From Myxococcaceae bacterium (GTDB taxonomy: Bacteria > Myxococcota_A > Polyangia > Polyangiales > Ga0077539), in contig SCUS01000157.1 in assembly GCA_004297725.1 (NCBI GenBank), forward strand, positions 1 to 64,000: 64,000 bases of DNA, read 5' to 3'. Shown in pieces: positions 16,454 to 24,107 of the stretch. The notes beneath the pieces were generated by a model. That model was given only the letters and a program-made list of their open reading frames with translations, did no database searches and was not told the DNA's origin. Made by a program: the position numbers and the translations under genes. How positions within the stretch are numbered: position 1 is the stretch's first letter; every line of letters starts with the position of its first letter.

Positions 16454-18033
16454 GCGCGGCGCAGCACCGTGCCGTTGCCGAAGACCACGAGGTCGACGGC
16501 GCCTGCGCTCGAGCGTGCCACCACTGGGACGATGTCTCGCGGCCACCCCGACGCGAGCACCGCCTCGCCCGCGCGGAGCGTGTCCTGATCGAGGTGGACC
16601 TCGACGCCTTCCAGGGTGCGAACCGTCGGCTCCTGCTCGGGGTCCTCGACCGGCGCATCGGCCGTGGAGGGGCGCCAGCCGATGCCGTCGCTCCCGACGC
16701 GGTGCCGGGGCGTCGGGCCGCACAGCGTCGCGCGCAGCACGCCGTCGATCGCCCGCACCGAGGTCACGCCCGTCAGCGTCGAGCGCCAGCGACGCCCGCC
16801 ATCGACCGTCGTGACCACCTTCCCCCGGCAGCTCTCCCCGTCAGGACCAGGGACGAAGCCCACCCAGTGGCGGCGGTCGAGCACGGTCACGAGCTCCCAC
16901 GAGAGCAGGGTCGCGGACCAGTGGGCGCCCATGTCGTCGGTCCACCACAGCGCCGAGCCCGCGAGCCAGTAGCTGCGGTCGCTGACGATCCCGCCGCGAA
17001 GGCCCAGGTTGGAGCGGCCGGCCCCGGAGGCGCGGAGCATCCACCGGCGGCCGGAGTCGTTGCTCTCCGCGACGCCACCGCCCACCCCCAGGAGCTGGGC
17101 CCCCCGTTCGATCAGCGAGCGGCCGCCCACCGGGGACGACCCGCGGTGCCAGCTGCGACCGTCGTCGTCGCTCACCCACGTCTGCCCGTAGAGCTCGCAG
17201 AAGAGCCCATGCCGTAGCATCGGGGCGCACCCCCGCTCGACGCGCAGCACCTCGCGATCGTCGGGCACGATCACCGGCGGCGGACGCACCGCGCGCCACG
17301 TGGCTCCCGCGTCGCGAGAGAACGCGACGGGCATCCGGTCGTGGCGCTCGATCATCACGAAGCCGGAGGCGACGCAGCGCACCCGAGCCCCGTCGCGGGG
17401 CATCGCGACTCCCCTCGCCCGCCGCCACCGGTCGCCTCCGTCGACGCTCTCGATCAAGATCGGCGAAGCGCCCTCGCGCTCGATCGTCGCGAAGAGGACG
17501 CCGCCGCACGGCACGGCCTCGCGCTCTCCGAGACGCGGGAGCGTCACCCGGGTCAGGCCGTGGCCGATGGTCTCCGGCGCGGCCCGCTGATCGAGCCAGC
17601 GCTCGCCTCCGTCGGCGCTGATCCACCATCGCACCTCCGCGCCGGGGACAGCGTCGCCGTTGGGGTCGATGCCCTCGCGCACCACCAGGGCCCCCTGGTC
17701 CATCGCCAGCAACGTCGGGTACTCCAGCGATTCCAGCAGCGGTCGCCACGCGAGGCCGCCGTCGCCGCTCGTGCAGACGGAGCTCGTGGTGGTCGCGAAG
17801 AGGGCGCCGCCGAGCGAGCCGACGGAGGTGAAGCGCGGCGACGAGGGCCAGCGCGCCACGCGGTAGCCCGGGGCGAGCACGGGCTGATGCGGCGGGTGGC
17901 AGGAGGTGAGCGGCGCGTGGAGCGTGCGCGCAGGGGGCTCCACGACGGCGCCAGAGGTGCGAACCGACGGGCGGGACGAGGCGCACGCCACGGCCAGCAT
18001 CGCGACGCAGAGACGGGTCGTCGGTCGCCGCAC
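16447..18033 (-). CDS. BNR/sialidase-like beta-propeller lipoprotein
   Basis: About 528 residues. The N-terminus has a short hydrophobic stretch ending LAVACASS, consistent with a lipoprotein signal. The body is built from repeated propeller blades with Asp-box (BNR) motifs such as SGDGGLAWRP, SADGGERWLD, SVDGGDRWRR, SRDAGATWRA, SDDDGRSWHR and TVDGGRRWRS. Such propellers occur in sialidase-fold and photosystem-stability proteins and usually bind ligands or scaffolds. No sialidase catalytic residues can be assigned. GTG starts at 18033 or 18051 give the best signal peptide; upstream sequence in this frame would run antisense through the tRNA gene, so I excluded it. Function unknown. Confidence 0.75.
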   Translation of the reverse strand: MRRPTTRLCVAMLAVACASSRPSVRTSGAVVEPPARTLHAPLTSCHPPHQPVLAPGYRVARWPSSPRFTSVGSLGGALFATTTSSVCTSGDGGLAWRPLLESLEYPTLLAMDQGALVVREGIDPNGDAVPGAEVRWWISADGGERWLDQRAAPETIGHGLTRVTLPRLGEREAVPCGGVLFATIEREGASPILIESVDGGDRWRRARGVAMPRDGARVRCVASGFVMIERHDRMPVAFSRDAGATWRAVRPPPVIVPDDREVLRVERGCAPMLRHGLFCELYGQTWVSDDDGRSWHRGSSPVGGRSLIERGAQLLGVGGGVAESNDSGRRWMLRASGAGRSNLGLRGGIVSDRSYWLAGSALWWTDDMGAHWSATLLSWELVTVLDRRHWVGFVPGPDGESCRGKVVTTVDGGRRWRSTLTGVTSVRAIDGVLRATLCGPTPRHRVGSDGIGWRPSTADAPVEDPEQEPTVRTLEGVEVHLDQDTLRAGEAVLASGWPRDIVPVVARSSAGAVDLVVFGNGTVLRRAQ

Positions 18034-18121
18034 CGGGTGGTCGTCGCGCACGTGAGCGCGAGGCGCAACGGTCACGGCAGTGACCACCCGATCGGCGCTG
18101 GCGTCGCGACGATCGGGTGGG

Positions 18122-19570
18122 CTACGGTGCTCGGTGGAAGCACGACCTGGTCTGGTGACGGGCCCAGTCTTCAAAACTGGTGGCGACGGTGCCTTTCGCA
18201 CCGCGCGGGAGGTTCGATTCCTCTGTGCTTCCGCCAGAGCAGCGCGAAACTCCAGGGGAATCTGGGAGGTCCGTCGAGCGCTCCAGGGTATCTTCCGGGC
18301 TATCTGCGCCGGGCCCTGATGGCGCGCCTCCCTCGATCGCCGGGTCGACGTCGTTCGAGGGCGCTGGGAGCACGACCTTCAGCTTCACGAGCTCGGCGCA
18401 GAGGGGCTCCCACTGGTCGCGGACGTAGCCCTCGTACGCGCTGCTCGGGGGCGCGTGCGTGATCAGGCGCAGCAGCGCAGCGTCGCCGCCGTCCTTCTTC
18501 GTCTGCGTGATGAACGTGTGGCGCGCGCTGTAGGCGTGCCGCGACCGCAGTCCGACCGCCACGCAGTCCTCGCGGAAGGTCCGGTTGAGCGTGCTCTCGT
18601 TGCGTGGCTGGCCCCTGCGGCGCCCCCGGACAGACGGGACGATGTAGTCCTCCGGCGTCGGCGCGCGGCCCATGAACCGGGCCCACCCCGTGGCGAACCA
18701 CTCGACGAGGATGATCTCGAGCGCCGGATGGACCGGCGCCTCCTTCTCCGCGCCGGTCTTGGTCGGCCCCTCGACCCTCGTGACGGACTTGATCGCGCGC
18801 TCGACGCACAGCCGAGTGAGCGGCGCGGCGCTCCGGTCCCAGTCGCGGAAGCGAAGCGCCGCAGACTCGCCCGGGCGCATCCCGGTGAGGAAGAGGAGGG
18901 CGTAGAGAACGCGGCGGTCCTCCTCGATGCGCAGGTCCGTGAGGAGCTGTCCGACCTCTTCGCGACCGAACCATCCCTCCTTGCGCGCCTTGGCGTTCTT
19001 GAATCTCTTCGGCGGGAGCTGGGCCCGCACGGGGCCAAGACGGAACGGGTTCGTCGGCAGGAGCTCCTCGATGATGGCGACGTCGAGCGCGCGCTGGCAG
19101 ACGTCGTAGATGCTCCGTACGGCGCTCGACCCGAGCGTGGCCCCGCGGCGCGATGGCAGGGCGACGAGGAAGGTGATGAGCGTGGCCCCGTGACTGGGCT
19201 TCAGGTCTCGGACAGGAACGTCCGCCACCGGTGAGGGGGCCAGGTAGAACTCGACGCGGCTGCGGTCCTTCGCGGCAGACTCATAGGAGCGGGACCCCGC
19301 GAAGCGACGGAGGAACGAGATGAACGTGGGGTTCTCCGGCACGGGGCTCGCGGGAGCCGCAGACGGCTCGGGAGCCTCCGGGTCCCAGGCGCCAGCGATG
19401 TACTCGCGCACCAGCTCCGACCGCACGAGCGCGAGGTAGTTGTCGTCGATCGGGAGCCCATCAGACGGCGCCGGGACCTGCCGTTCGAACGACCTCCCAG
19501 AGCGAAGGGTCAGACCGACGTACCAGGTGCCGCCTTTCAGCCGGACCCAGCCCTTGCGAGCGCGGCCCAT
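18122..19570 (-). CDS. Tyrosine recombinase/integrase of the tRNA-Sec island
   Basis: A 482-residue tyrosine integrase starting at ATG 19570 (GGGGAGGAAG upstream). The N-terminal arm- and core-binding region covers residues 1-190. The catalytic domain shows TGMRPGESAALR (R232), a Lys near 271 (TKTGAEKEAP), YSARHTF (R350, H351; the usual first His is Tyr), LITHAP (H372) and the nucleophile Tyr in YEGY (Y382). The gene lies directly at the 3' end of the tRNA-Sec gene on the opposite strand, the usual place for an integrase using a tRNA 3' end as attachment site. After the catalytic domain the frame continues about 100 residues; roughly residues 446-479 are read from the antisense of the tRNA. 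It sits 2 nt after the excisionase-like gene. Confidence 0.9.
   Translation of the reverse strand: MGRARKGWVRLKGGTWYVGLTLRSGRSFERQVPAPSDGLPIDDNYLALVRSELVREYIAGAWDPEAPEPSAAPASPVPENPTFISFLRRFAGSRSYESAAKDRSRVEFYLAPSPVADVPVRDLKPSHGATLITFLVALPSRRGATLGSSAVRSIYDVCQRALDVAIIEELLPTNPFRLGPVRAQLPPKRFKNAKARKEGWFGREEVGQLLTDLRIEEDRRVLYALLFLTGMRPGESAALRFRDWDRSAAPLTRLCVERAIKSVTRVEGPTKTGAEKEAPVHPALEIILVEWFATGWARFMGRAPTPEDYIVPSVRGRRRGQPRNESTLNRTFREDCVAVGLRSRHAYSARHTFITQTKKDGGDAALLRLITHAPPSSAYEGYVRDQWEPLCAELVKLKVVLPAPSNDVDPAIEGGAPSGPGADSPEDTLERSTDLPDSPGVSRCSGGSTEESNLPRGAKGTVATSFEDWARHQTRSCFHRAP
18136..18236 (+). tRNA. selC: Selenocysteine tRNA (anticodon TCA)
   Basis: An 8-bp acceptor stem (GGAAGCAC at 18136 pairing with GTGCTTCC ending 18232), discriminator G and encoded CCA (18234-18236). 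The anticodon stem CCAGT/ACTGG is perfect, with loop CTTCAAA and anticodon TCA at 18171-18173. There is a long variable arm (GGTGC..GCACC) and a T arm with GGTTCGATTCC. The 101-nt length, 8-bp acceptor stem, long extra arm and UCA anticodon are diagnostic of tRNA-Sec. It implies selenocysteine insertion in this organism; selA, selB and selD are not in the window. Confidence 0.95.
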
Positions 19571-19572
19571 CG

Positions 19573-19911
19573 CTACTTCCTCCCCATGAGGCTCGCGACG
19601 GCCGCCATGGCGGCGGGCGCCCGCCGCTCCGAGGCGGAGGTGCACAGAGGGAGACCCGCGATCACCGCCCGAACGTCCGCGAGGGCGACCCAGTTGTGCT
19701 TGCCGTCGCGGCGGTACGGGATGCGGTGCCGCTGGCACCAGTCCCGTACCGATCGAGCGTTGTCCTTTCCGAGGTAGGGCGCGAGCGCCGCCATCGCTGC
19801 CGCGCCGAGACCGAGCGAGAGGCCCCCGAGCGATTCGTCGCTGTCGGGCGAGCGCGAGGGGTCGCCGGTCGGCGGGACGATCGACCGGGACGTCTGAGCT
19901 GCGCGTCTCAT
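19573..19911 (-). CDS. Excisionase-like DNA-binding protein
   Basis: A 112-residue protein starting at ATG 19911, which overlaps the stop of the 66-residue upstream gene as ATGA. The central part (VRDWCQRHRIPYRRDGKHNW, then VALADVRAVIAGLP) has the layout of a MerR/excisionase-type winged helix: a helix-turn-helix followed by a residue pattern reading a tRNA-island target. It ends 2 nt before the integrase start, so it is probably co-expressed and could act as recombination directionality factor or transcriptional regulator. Longer upstream starts lack support because they run through the upstream small gene. Confidence 0.65.
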   Translation of the reverse strand: MRRAAQTSRSIVPPTGDPSRSPDSDESLGGLSLGLGAAAMAALAPYLGKDNARSVRDWCQRHRIPYRRDGKHNWVALADVRAVIAGLPLCTSASERRAPAAMAAVASLMGRK

Positions 19912-20108
19912 CGGAACGCCCCCTTGGCTGCGACCCTGCCTCGGTGGTTGAGGATCGTGACGGGTGCAGCGACCGGCGCGTTGGTCGACCACGCCTTCGA
20001 AGTGTTGATCGTCGGCGGACTCGTCACGACGCCACGTCGAAACAACTCCGGGCCATCGAACTTGCCGTCCCGCCACAGAGCGATCATCCACTCGCTGTCG
20101 TTCGCCAT
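19908..20108 (-). CDS. Small conserved-type island protein, 66 residues
   Basis: A 66-residue ORF (start MANDSEWMIALWRDGKFDGP) directly upstream of the excisionase-like gene, joined by a 4-nt ATGA overlap. That coupling is the main argument that it is real. It is basic toward the C-terminus and has no recognisable domain. It is the first gene of the integrase transcript and lies just downstream of an AT-rich repeat region that may be the promoter/operator. Confidence 0.6.
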   Translation of the reverse strand: MANDSEWMIALWRDGKFDGPELFRRGVVTSPPTINTSKAWSTNAPVAAPVTILNHRGRVAAKGAFR

Positions 20109-20146
20109 GCGCCCTCGCCTTCGACGGGCAACTTACCGCAGGCACA

Positions 20147-20180
20147 CGATAGATCAAATAGGATAGATCGAATTATCGAG
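20147..20180. promoter_or_regulatory. AT-rich operator-like repeats upstream of integrase transcript
   Basis: In an otherwise GC-rich window this stretch has GATAGATC twice (20148-20155 and 20162-20169, 14 nt apart) and CGATA (20147-20151) with its inverted copy TATCG (20174-20178). It sits 40-70 nt upstream of the 66-residue gene and at the end of the Fis-like regulator gene. A binding site for one of the island regulators is likely; no promoter box is firmly assigned. Confidence 0.5.
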
Positions 20181-20880
20181 TCTTCCCTGATTTTCGGTGT
20201 CCGCCGCGCTTCACCGATCCGTCACGCCGGGCCTCCTCCAGCTCAGCCTCAAGGCCGAGATCCTTGATGGCGCGAAGCACGTTCCCGGTGCCGCCCAACT
20301 TGAGCTCCGTACCTGTGACGGTCATGTTCCAGTTGTTGCGCACGAGCACCTCACGGAGAAGCGTGCGACGCACGGCTGCCGAGGCGAGCGCTCCGACCGC
20401 AGCGAGCGTGTTGCCGCCCTGGGGCCTCATGGCTTCGCGTTCGACGAGTTCCGCTGCGACGTCGAGCATCGCGGCCGGCGCCCACACGATGAAATCCTCG
20501 AGGGAGACGCCGCCTTCAGACGAGTCGGTCGCGCATCCAGGACTGTCCCTGAAAAGTGCCAGCTGGTAGACGAGCTCGTCGTCGAAGGCGTTTCGACCGT
20601 CGGGAGACCGGAGCACCAGCAGCGAGGGAAGCATCTCCGCCGAGGTGTGAGGTCCCGGCGGGCCCACCACCTCGGCGATGACGACCCCAACCTTTTCTCT
20701 CAGGTAGGTCGCGAACGCCTCGCGAGCTTTCTCTTCGGCAGGCGAAACGCTTCGCGCACCGATCGATTCATCATGCGCAGGAGGAGTCGCAGACGTGTCG
20801 AAACCGAGGGCGGAAACGCCCTGGCTGGATCGTAGCCGTCGGGTAACGTGGACCAAGGCTTCGCGCTTCGGGACCGTCAC
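20173..20880 (-). CDS. Island regulator with Fis-type C-terminal helix-turn-helix
   Basis: A 235-residue protein with no clear domain in the N-terminal 170 residues. The C-terminal region contains LREVLVRNNWNMTVTGTELK followed by NVLRAIKDLGLEAELEEA, which matches the Fis/NtrC-type DNA-binding helix-turn-helix. Its start overlaps the stop of the ribbon-helix-helix gene by 4 nt, so the two form an operon. It ends at the AT-rich repeats preceding the integrase transcript and may regulate it. A role in island maintenance or transfer is inferred only. Confidence 0.6.
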   Translation of the reverse strand: MTVPKREALVHVTRRLRSSQGVSALGFDTSATPPAHDESIGARSVSPAEEKAREAFATYLREKVGVVIAEVVGPPGPHTSAEMLPSLLVLRSPDGRNAFDDELVYQLALFRDSPGCATDSSEGGVSLEDFIVWAPAAMLDVAAELVEREAMRPQGGNTLAAVGALASAAVRRTLLREVLVRNNWNMTVTGTELKLGGTGNVLRAIKDLGLEAELEEARRDGSVKRGGHRKSGKTR

Positions 20881-21092
20881 CGCTGCTTCTCCCTCTTCTC
20901 CAACGTCGTGAGGCCCTCAAGGAGCGCCATGCGAAGCACGTCGGTTCGGGTGATGACCAGCCCAGGTCGAGCGAACCGGCCGGTCAGGAGCTCTAGCCGC
21001 TTGATGATCGTGCGATCGAGCCGGACTGCAAGCTGGATCCTCTCCGGGTCGCCGCTCACGATCTCGGGCGTGGTTGCTTTCTTCGCCGCCAT
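20877..21092 (-). CDS. Ribbon-helix-helix regulator (CopG/Arc-like)
   Basis: A 71-residue protein starting MAAKKATTPE. The segment RIQLAVRLDRTIIKRLELLT has the beta-strand followed by helix typical of ribbon-helix-helix proteins, and ITRTDVLRMALLEGLTTLEK supplies the second helix. It is the first gene of a two-gene transcript with the Fis-like regulator (ATGA overlap). Such small repressors usually autoregulate plasmid- or island-borne operons. GGTGGG precedes the ATG. Confidence 0.75.
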   Translation of the reverse strand: MAAKKATTPEIVSGDPERIQLAVRLDRTIIKRLELLTGRFARPGLVITRTDVLRMALLEGLTTLEKREKQR

Positions 21093-21381
21093 TCCCACCA
21101 CCCTACCACCCGGGATGCATCGAATACCATCACACCCCGACTCGGGCACTCCCAGGGTCGCCGGCGATGGCAGGCGCGAGTAGCGCGCTCGCTCGCGCCA
21201 GTGCGACGTCGCACGACACAGCGCGTGCAACCCATACTGGCAAAGGCGCGAGCAGCCCTTGGGAAAGATGGTGCCGCGACGGCTGGTCGATCGACTGCGG
21301 TGAGAGCGACGCGGGGGGCACGCCATCAGGGTCGAAGCGATTCCATCGCGGAGTGTCCCGAGCTTGTGGGAGCGTGCACCG

Positions 21382-23238
21382 ATGAAGAGCGCGGCCGACG
21401 GACGGTGGGTGGCGTGGACGTTATGGACCGCGCTCTGCGTCGGCGGATGCGGGTCGACCGTCACGAGCACCGACGCCTCGGGCGTCGATGCGATCCCATC
21501 GTCGGACCAGGGTGTGGTCGCGGTCGACGCGGGCTCACCGATCGACGCGCCCGCGCCGATGGATGTCGTCGAAGTCGAGGACGCGAGCGTGCGGGAGGAC
21601 GCGGACGAGCCGCTGCCTACGGATGCCGGTGTCAACCCTGCGTCCGACCGTCCCGATGTGATGATGGCCGATGTGCCAGGCGCGGCCTGCGCTTCGGCGA
21701 CGCTCGTGCGCGACGGCGACGTGCTGATGGGTCAGGCCTTCGGTGGGACGTCGTCGGTGCCGTCCTGCAACGGGTCGTTCGCGCGAGTGAGCCCCACGCG
21801 CTGGTATCGCGCGACGGTTCCTGCCGATGGCGTTCTCGAGGTCACGGTGCCCGACGGACAGGGCAGCGCGGTCGAGCTCTCCGCGCTGGAGTCGTGCGAG
21901 GCGACGACCTGTCTCGCCGGCACACGCGGAGGTCGCGAGCTCGGGCCGCTGGTGTTCCACAACGGGGCGTCGTCGGCGCGAACGGTGTTCGTTGCGGTGA
22001 TCAACCTCGCTCGGGTGCCCGCGCCGCTGACGGTCGCCGTGCGCATCCGCGGCGCGTCGGCCAACTCGACCTGCGCTGCCGCCACGCCGCTCGTGGAGGG
22101 GATCACCCTGCGCGGACAGGACCTCGGGCTCTCCGCCGAGAACGCCGTGAACTGCTACGACCCCTCCGACCGGGGCGTGCCCGCGCTCTTCTACACGGTG
22201 ACCGTTCCTCCGCGGACCGCCCTGCTCGCGCGCGCTCTCCGCACGTCGACCGCGGCGTCGGTCCTCTACTCCTACGTGCGACCGGCCTGCGGTGAGCCCG
22301 GCTGCCTCGCGACGGCCTTCACGCGCCTCTTCTCTTCCGGCGAGGCGATCGGCCAGTTCAACAACGCGAGCGACGCGCCGCGCTCTGTGTCCGTCGCGAT
22401 CGGCAGCGCGCCGGAGTTCGCGCGGCCGGTGGTCGACGTGACGGCGACGTTTCGGGCGCTTCCCGCCAACGCCCGCTGCAACGCTCCGATCACCCTCACA
22501 TCGGGCATCGCCGCGCGCCTCGAACACCCGGAGGACGCTACCGATGCCACCCCGCGCTGCCCCGGCGCTTCCGACGTGCCGCCGAGGGCGATGTACTACG
22601 ACATCGTCGTGCCCGCAGGGCAGACACTCACCGCGGGCCTCAGCTCCGCGTTGGACGGGCATTCGCCGTACGGGTTCGTTCGGCTGTTCACCGGCTGCGG
22701 CGGCGTGTGCCTCGCCTCATCCTCCGCGGAGCTCAGCTCGTCTCGCGCCCTCTACGTCAACGCGAATCCTGTCGCGCAGCGCGTCCTCATCGCCGCCGGC
22801 TCAGCGCGGACCGATCGCTCGCCGCCGCTCGAGCTGCGCGCGACGCTGCGCCCAACCTCGGCCAACCTGGACTGCGCGGGCGCGGTGGCCCTCAGCCCGG
22901 CATCGCCTGCGCGGGACATCGACCTCCTCGAGGCCCACGACCCCGACCCCTGCGGGGGAACGGGCGGGCCGGTGCTGTACTACGCGGTCGCGGTCCCCGC
23001 GGGCGCGACTCTCACGGTTCAAGGAGGCGTCGCGCCGGCTCGGGGTGGGCCCTCGATCAGCCTGCTCGGCGGCTGCGGTGGCGTGTGCCTGGCGCAGTCC
23101 CGACCGACCGGCGAGGCCACCTCGAGTCTCGTCTACTCGAACCGCGGCGCGGACCGATCGTTGATCGTCGCCGTCGGCACCGGGGCCTACCCTGCGGACC
23201 CTGCCACCCCGGTCAATGTAAGCGTTCGCGTCGAGTAG
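21382..23238 (+). CDS. Lipoprotein with repeated PPC-like beta domains
   Basis: A 618-residue lipoprotein (lipobox VGGC near residue 22) with a long acidic Asp/Val/Ala/Pro tether. About four repeated domains of roughly 120 residues follow, each with a Cys pair and a pattern like C-A-A-T-P-L----G-L-----C then a strand VTVPP/VPAGATLTV. The repeats resemble prepeptidase C-terminal (PPC) beta-sandwiches common in myxobacterial secreted proteins. Two repeats share a near-identical LFTGCGGVCLA/LLGGCGGVCLA segment. The start is ATG 21382 with GGGAG upstream. It is divergent from the island regulator genes and could be island cargo or host. Function unknown. Confidence 0.75.
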   Translation: MKSAADGRWVAWTLWTALCVGGCGSTVTSTDASGVDAIPSSDQGVVAVDAGSPIDAPAPMDVVEVEDASVREDADEPLPTDAGVNPASDRPDVMMADVPGAACASATLVRDGDVLMGQAFGGTSSVPSCNGSFARVSPTRWYRATVPADGVLEVTVPDGQGSAVELSALESCEATTCLAGTRGGRELGPLVFHNGASSARTVFVAVINLARVPAPLTVAVRIRGASANSTCAAATPLVEGITLRGQDLGLSAENAVNCYDPSDRGVPALFYTVTVPPRTALLARALRTSTAASVLYSYVRPACGEPGCLATAFTRLFSSGEAIGQFNNASDAPRSVSVAIGSAPEFARPVVDVTATFRALPANARCNAPITLTSGIAARLEHPEDATDATPRCPGASDVPPRAMYYDIVVPAGQTLTAGLSSALDGHSPYGFVRLFTGCGGVCLASSSAELSSSRALYVNANPVAQRVLIAAGSARTDRSPPLELRATLRPTSANLDCAGAVALSPASPARDIDLLEAHDPDPCGGTGGPVLYYAVAVPAGATLTVQGGVAPARGGPSISLLGGCGGVCLAQSRPTGEATSSLVYSNRGADRSLIVAVGTGAYPADPATPVNVSVRVE

Positions 23239-23487
23239 GTCGCGACGCGCCCGATGGGAGATGTCGTCTGCCCTCGTCCACTCGTCCGAGAACTCGGCGT
23301 GAATGCCCTCGCGCGCCCGCGCCTCGCACCGCCCCGCGTCGGCGAACTCGCCGAGGTCGAAGGGGCTCGTGAGACCGTCGAGCACGGCCTTGCCGGGGAA
23401 GAGCTCGGCCAGCGCGCGGCTCAGTCGGTAGGAGGTTCCTGCCTCAGGGCCGAGCGCCTGCGAGAAGACATCCGAGGGGTCGGTCAT
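23239..23487 (-). pseudogene. Possible gene remnant, N-terminal fragment
   Basis: A minus-strand frame from ATG 23487 reads MTDPSDVFSQALGPEAGTSY followed by a plausible helical sequence (RLSRALAELFPGKAVLDGLT) for about 83 residues. It then runs into the antisense of the lipoprotein gene exactly where that gene ends. The first part looks protein-like and the continuation does not, so this may be a gene truncated at an insertion point or a short unannotated ORF. No family recognised. Confidence 0.3.
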
Positions 23488-23575
23488 CGGGCCAAAGCCT
23501 ACAGGGATCCAAAGTGCTGCGCGCGATCGCCCCCGGGGCCCGCGACGACGGTCGGCGGGCGTAGCGTCCGAGACC

Positions 23576-24049
23576 ATGGTGGTCGCCAAGCAACGGCCCG
23601 AGAGCCGCGAGTTGCGCCTACGCAAGTGTCCGCGCTGCGACGTCGTCTTCGAGGTCTGCTCGTCCTGCGATTGCGGGCGCCTCTACTGCTCCGTGAGGTG
23701 CAGCACGCTGGCCGGCATCGTGGTCCACCGCGGGGCCGAAGCGCGATACCAGCGCACCGCGGCGGGGAAGCGGAATCACAACGCGCGGCAGGGCAAATAC
23801 AGAAACCGAAAGCGCCTCCGGAAAGTGACTGATCCCACCGGCGCCACGTCGTTGCGGTCGGCCTACGACCCTCCCGCGAACTCCCGCGCAGCGCTCACGT
23901 CGAGCGCCGCTGGGGCCGCCGGAAGGAGTCCGCCCGATGCACCCGTTCTCTCCCATCCCCCCCGCCAACGACAACGCCCGCACGAGGATCTCTCCCCTTC
24001 TCGCGCCGTCGAGCCGGGGACCTGTCACATCTGCCGAGGTCGTCGATGA
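23576..24049 (+). CDS. Zinc-ribbon protein typical of mobile DNA
   Basis: A 157-residue basic protein. Residues 18-45 carry CPRCDVVFEVCSSCDCGRLY, then CSVRCS, a metal-binding Cys cluster. Next comes a conserved basic block (RYQRTAAGKRNHNARQGKYR, then NRKRLRKVTDP) that I recognise from short proteins found beside transposon and integrase genes in delta-proteobacteria and planctomycetes. The last 65 residues are low complexity and overlap the small ORF at 23937 in another frame; the functional protein may end earlier. Role unknown. Confidence 0.6.
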   Translation: MVVAKQRPESRELRLRKCPRCDVVFEVCSSCDCGRLYCSVRCSTLAGIVVHRGAEARYQRTAAGKRNHNARQGKYRNRKRLRKVTDPTGATSLRSAYDPPANSRAALTSSAAGAAGRSPPDAPVLSHPPRQRQRPHEDLSPSRAVEPGTCHICRGRR

Positions 24050-24107
24050 CTCCACCCCACCGGCGCGCCGACGCCTCGCGATGGCACCGCGGGAGGAGCG
24101 ACCGTGA
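23937..24107 (+). CDS. Small coupled ORF, 56 residues
   Basis: A 56-codon ORF (start MHPFSPIPPANDNARTRISP) with AAGGAG 8 nt upstream of its ATG, ending in a TGA that overlaps the GTG of the next gene (GTGA, 24104-24107). Good ribosome site plus coupling argue that it is translated. The sequence is Pro/Arg/Ala rich with no domain. It overlaps the C-terminal coding part of the zinc-ribbon gene in a different frame. It may be a leader peptide setting translation of the downstream HTH/ParB-like gene. Confidence 0.5.
   Translation: MHPFSPIPPANDNARTRISPLLAPSSRGPVTSAEVVDDSTPPARRRLAMAPREERP

Noticed and set aside
18052..18201. Longer N-terminus for the BNR lipoprotein
   Set aside because: The extension would be translated across the tRNA-Sec gene and replaces a good lipoprotein signal with Arg/Pro-rich sequence.
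23239..23575. Intact gene on the minus strand from 23487 through the lipoprotein
   Set aside because: Only the first 80 or so residues look like a protein; the rest is antisense of a clear lipoprotein gene. Kept only as a low-confidence remnant.
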